Part shown: positions 5,211 through 5,700 of the stretch, piece by piece
Layout: every line of letters starts with the position of its first letter
Numbering within the stretch: position 1 is the stretch's first letter
Source: a bacterium
Lineage (GTDB): Bacteria; Hydrothermota; UBA3072; B12-G15
Direction of reading: 5' to 3'
Assembly: GCA_003646055.1 (NCBI GenBank)
Contig: QNDZ01000112.1
Span: forward strand, 1 to 5,700
Length of the DNA stretch: 5,700 bases
Translations under genes and position numbers: made by a program
The notes under the pieces: generated by a model
The model's database searches: none
What the model saw: the letters and a program-made list of their open reading frames with translations, nothing else
What the model was told of the DNA's origin: nothing

Positions 5211-5700
5211 AGAAACACATCTGTATAATCACAGTGGGCTTCGGATTTGGTGGTGCTGAAAGGCTGATTTTTGACCTTGTTTCAAACATAAAAGAATATA
5301 GATTTTCAGTTATTGGGCTTAAAGGTGTCGGGATTCTTAAAAATAAATTGGAGAAAGTAGGGGTTAAAGTATATCCCCTCGGTGGAACAAATACCTTTGA
5401 CTTCAGGGTTTTTCCAAGACTTCTTACTCTGCTGAAAAGATTGGAGCCAGACCTGATTCATACCCACCTTATAAAGGCAAACTGGCTTGGAAGAATTGCA
5501 GGGAGTATATTGAATATACCTGTAATATCAACCATCCACAATATTTATACATTTATGAACCCCTTTGAAAGAATGGTTGAAAGATTCACAGCACCATTAT
5601 CAATCAATATTGCATGTTCCAGAACAGTTCTTAAAATGAACAGCACACTGATTGGTGATTTTTATCAGGGTTATATAAACAACGGTGTGGAGATGCAGAA
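5207..5700 (+). CDS. GT4-type glycosyltransferase, N-terminal part (cut by right edge)
   Basis: The first 164 codons of a GT-B fold glycosyltransferase resembling family GT4 (full length typically about 350-380 aa, so the nucleotide-sugar binding C-terminal domain is missing here). Visible hallmarks are a first beta strand with the acceptor-side loop GFGFGGAER (11-19), then PDLIHTHLIKANWLGRIAG (81-99), ISTIHN (107-112), a CSR segment (137-139) and NNGVE (158-162), matching the usual NGVD position before the domain linker. The ATG at 5207 overlaps the stop of the preceding transferase by 4 nt (ATGA); only a weak GAGAAG (5192-5197) could serve as ribosome binding site. It is predicted to be cytosolic and membrane-associated, adding a sugar to the lipid-linked intermediate exported by the ABC transporter. 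Donor and acceptor cannot be inferred from this fragment. Confidence 0.88.
   Translation, partial: MKKHICIITVGFGFGGAERLIFDLVSNIKEYRFSVIGLKGVGILKNKLEKVGVKVYPLGGTNTFDFRVFPRLLTLLKRLEPDLIHTHLIKANWLGRIAGSILNIPVISTIHNIYTFMNPFERMVERFTAPLSINIACSRTVLKMNSTLIGDFYQGYINNGVEMQ

Noticed and set aside
1..5700. CRISPR array, insertion sequence, tRNA or rRNA
   Set aside because: No spaced direct repeats, transposase motifs, terminal repeats or tRNA/rRNA-like sequences were seen; coding sequence fills nearly the whole window.

Overview
The window looks bacterial. It carries a recognisable TTGACA/TATTAT promoter, Shine-Dalgarno sites in front of several internal genes, and a tightly packed co-directional gene cluster. 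The DNA is AT-leaning, and the proteins use many AGA/AGG arginine and ATA isoleucine codons and are rich in Lys, Glu and Ile. That is compatible with a thermophilic or deep-branching lineage, but I cannot name a taxon from the sequence alone.

Layout. Positions 1-392 (minus strand) hold the 5' part of a gamma-type carbonic anhydrase-like hexapeptide-repeat protein that runs off the left edge. A short divergent intergenic region (393-467) carries a putative promoter firing rightward. From 468 to the right edge, six plus-strand genes overlap one another by 4 to 23 nt and almost certainly form one operon: a Wzm/TagG-type polysaccharide ABC exporter permease (468-1253); its Wzt/TagH-type ATPase without a carbohydrate-binding domain (1240-1995); a two-domain protein with an N-terminal membrane CDP-alcohol phosphotransferase and a C-terminal IspD/TarI-type cytidylyltransferase (1992-3512); a TarJ-type ribulose-5-phosphate reductase (3509-4591); a second, unfused and diverged CDP-alcohol phosphotransferase (4569-5210); and the start of a GT4-type glycosyltransferase (5207-5700, cut by the edge).

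How the genes may work together. TarJ would reduce ribulose 5-phosphate to ribitol 5-phosphate. The cytidylyltransferase domain would activate it to CDP-ribitol. The covalently attached integral-membrane domain would pass phosphoribitol (or a related polyol phosphate) to an unidentified acceptor. The second phosphotransferase may carry out another transfer, the glycosyltransferase adds sugar, and the ABC exporter moves the finished lipid-linked glycan or phosphopolymer across the membrane. This resembles a teichoic-acid-like pathway in which the classical TagF/TarL-type GT-B phosphopolyol transferases are replaced, at least in this window, by CDP-alcohol phosphatidyltransferase-fold enzymes. 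The domain identities are well supported by motifs. The ribitol substrate rests on TarJ similarity and adjacency. The acceptor and product are inference.
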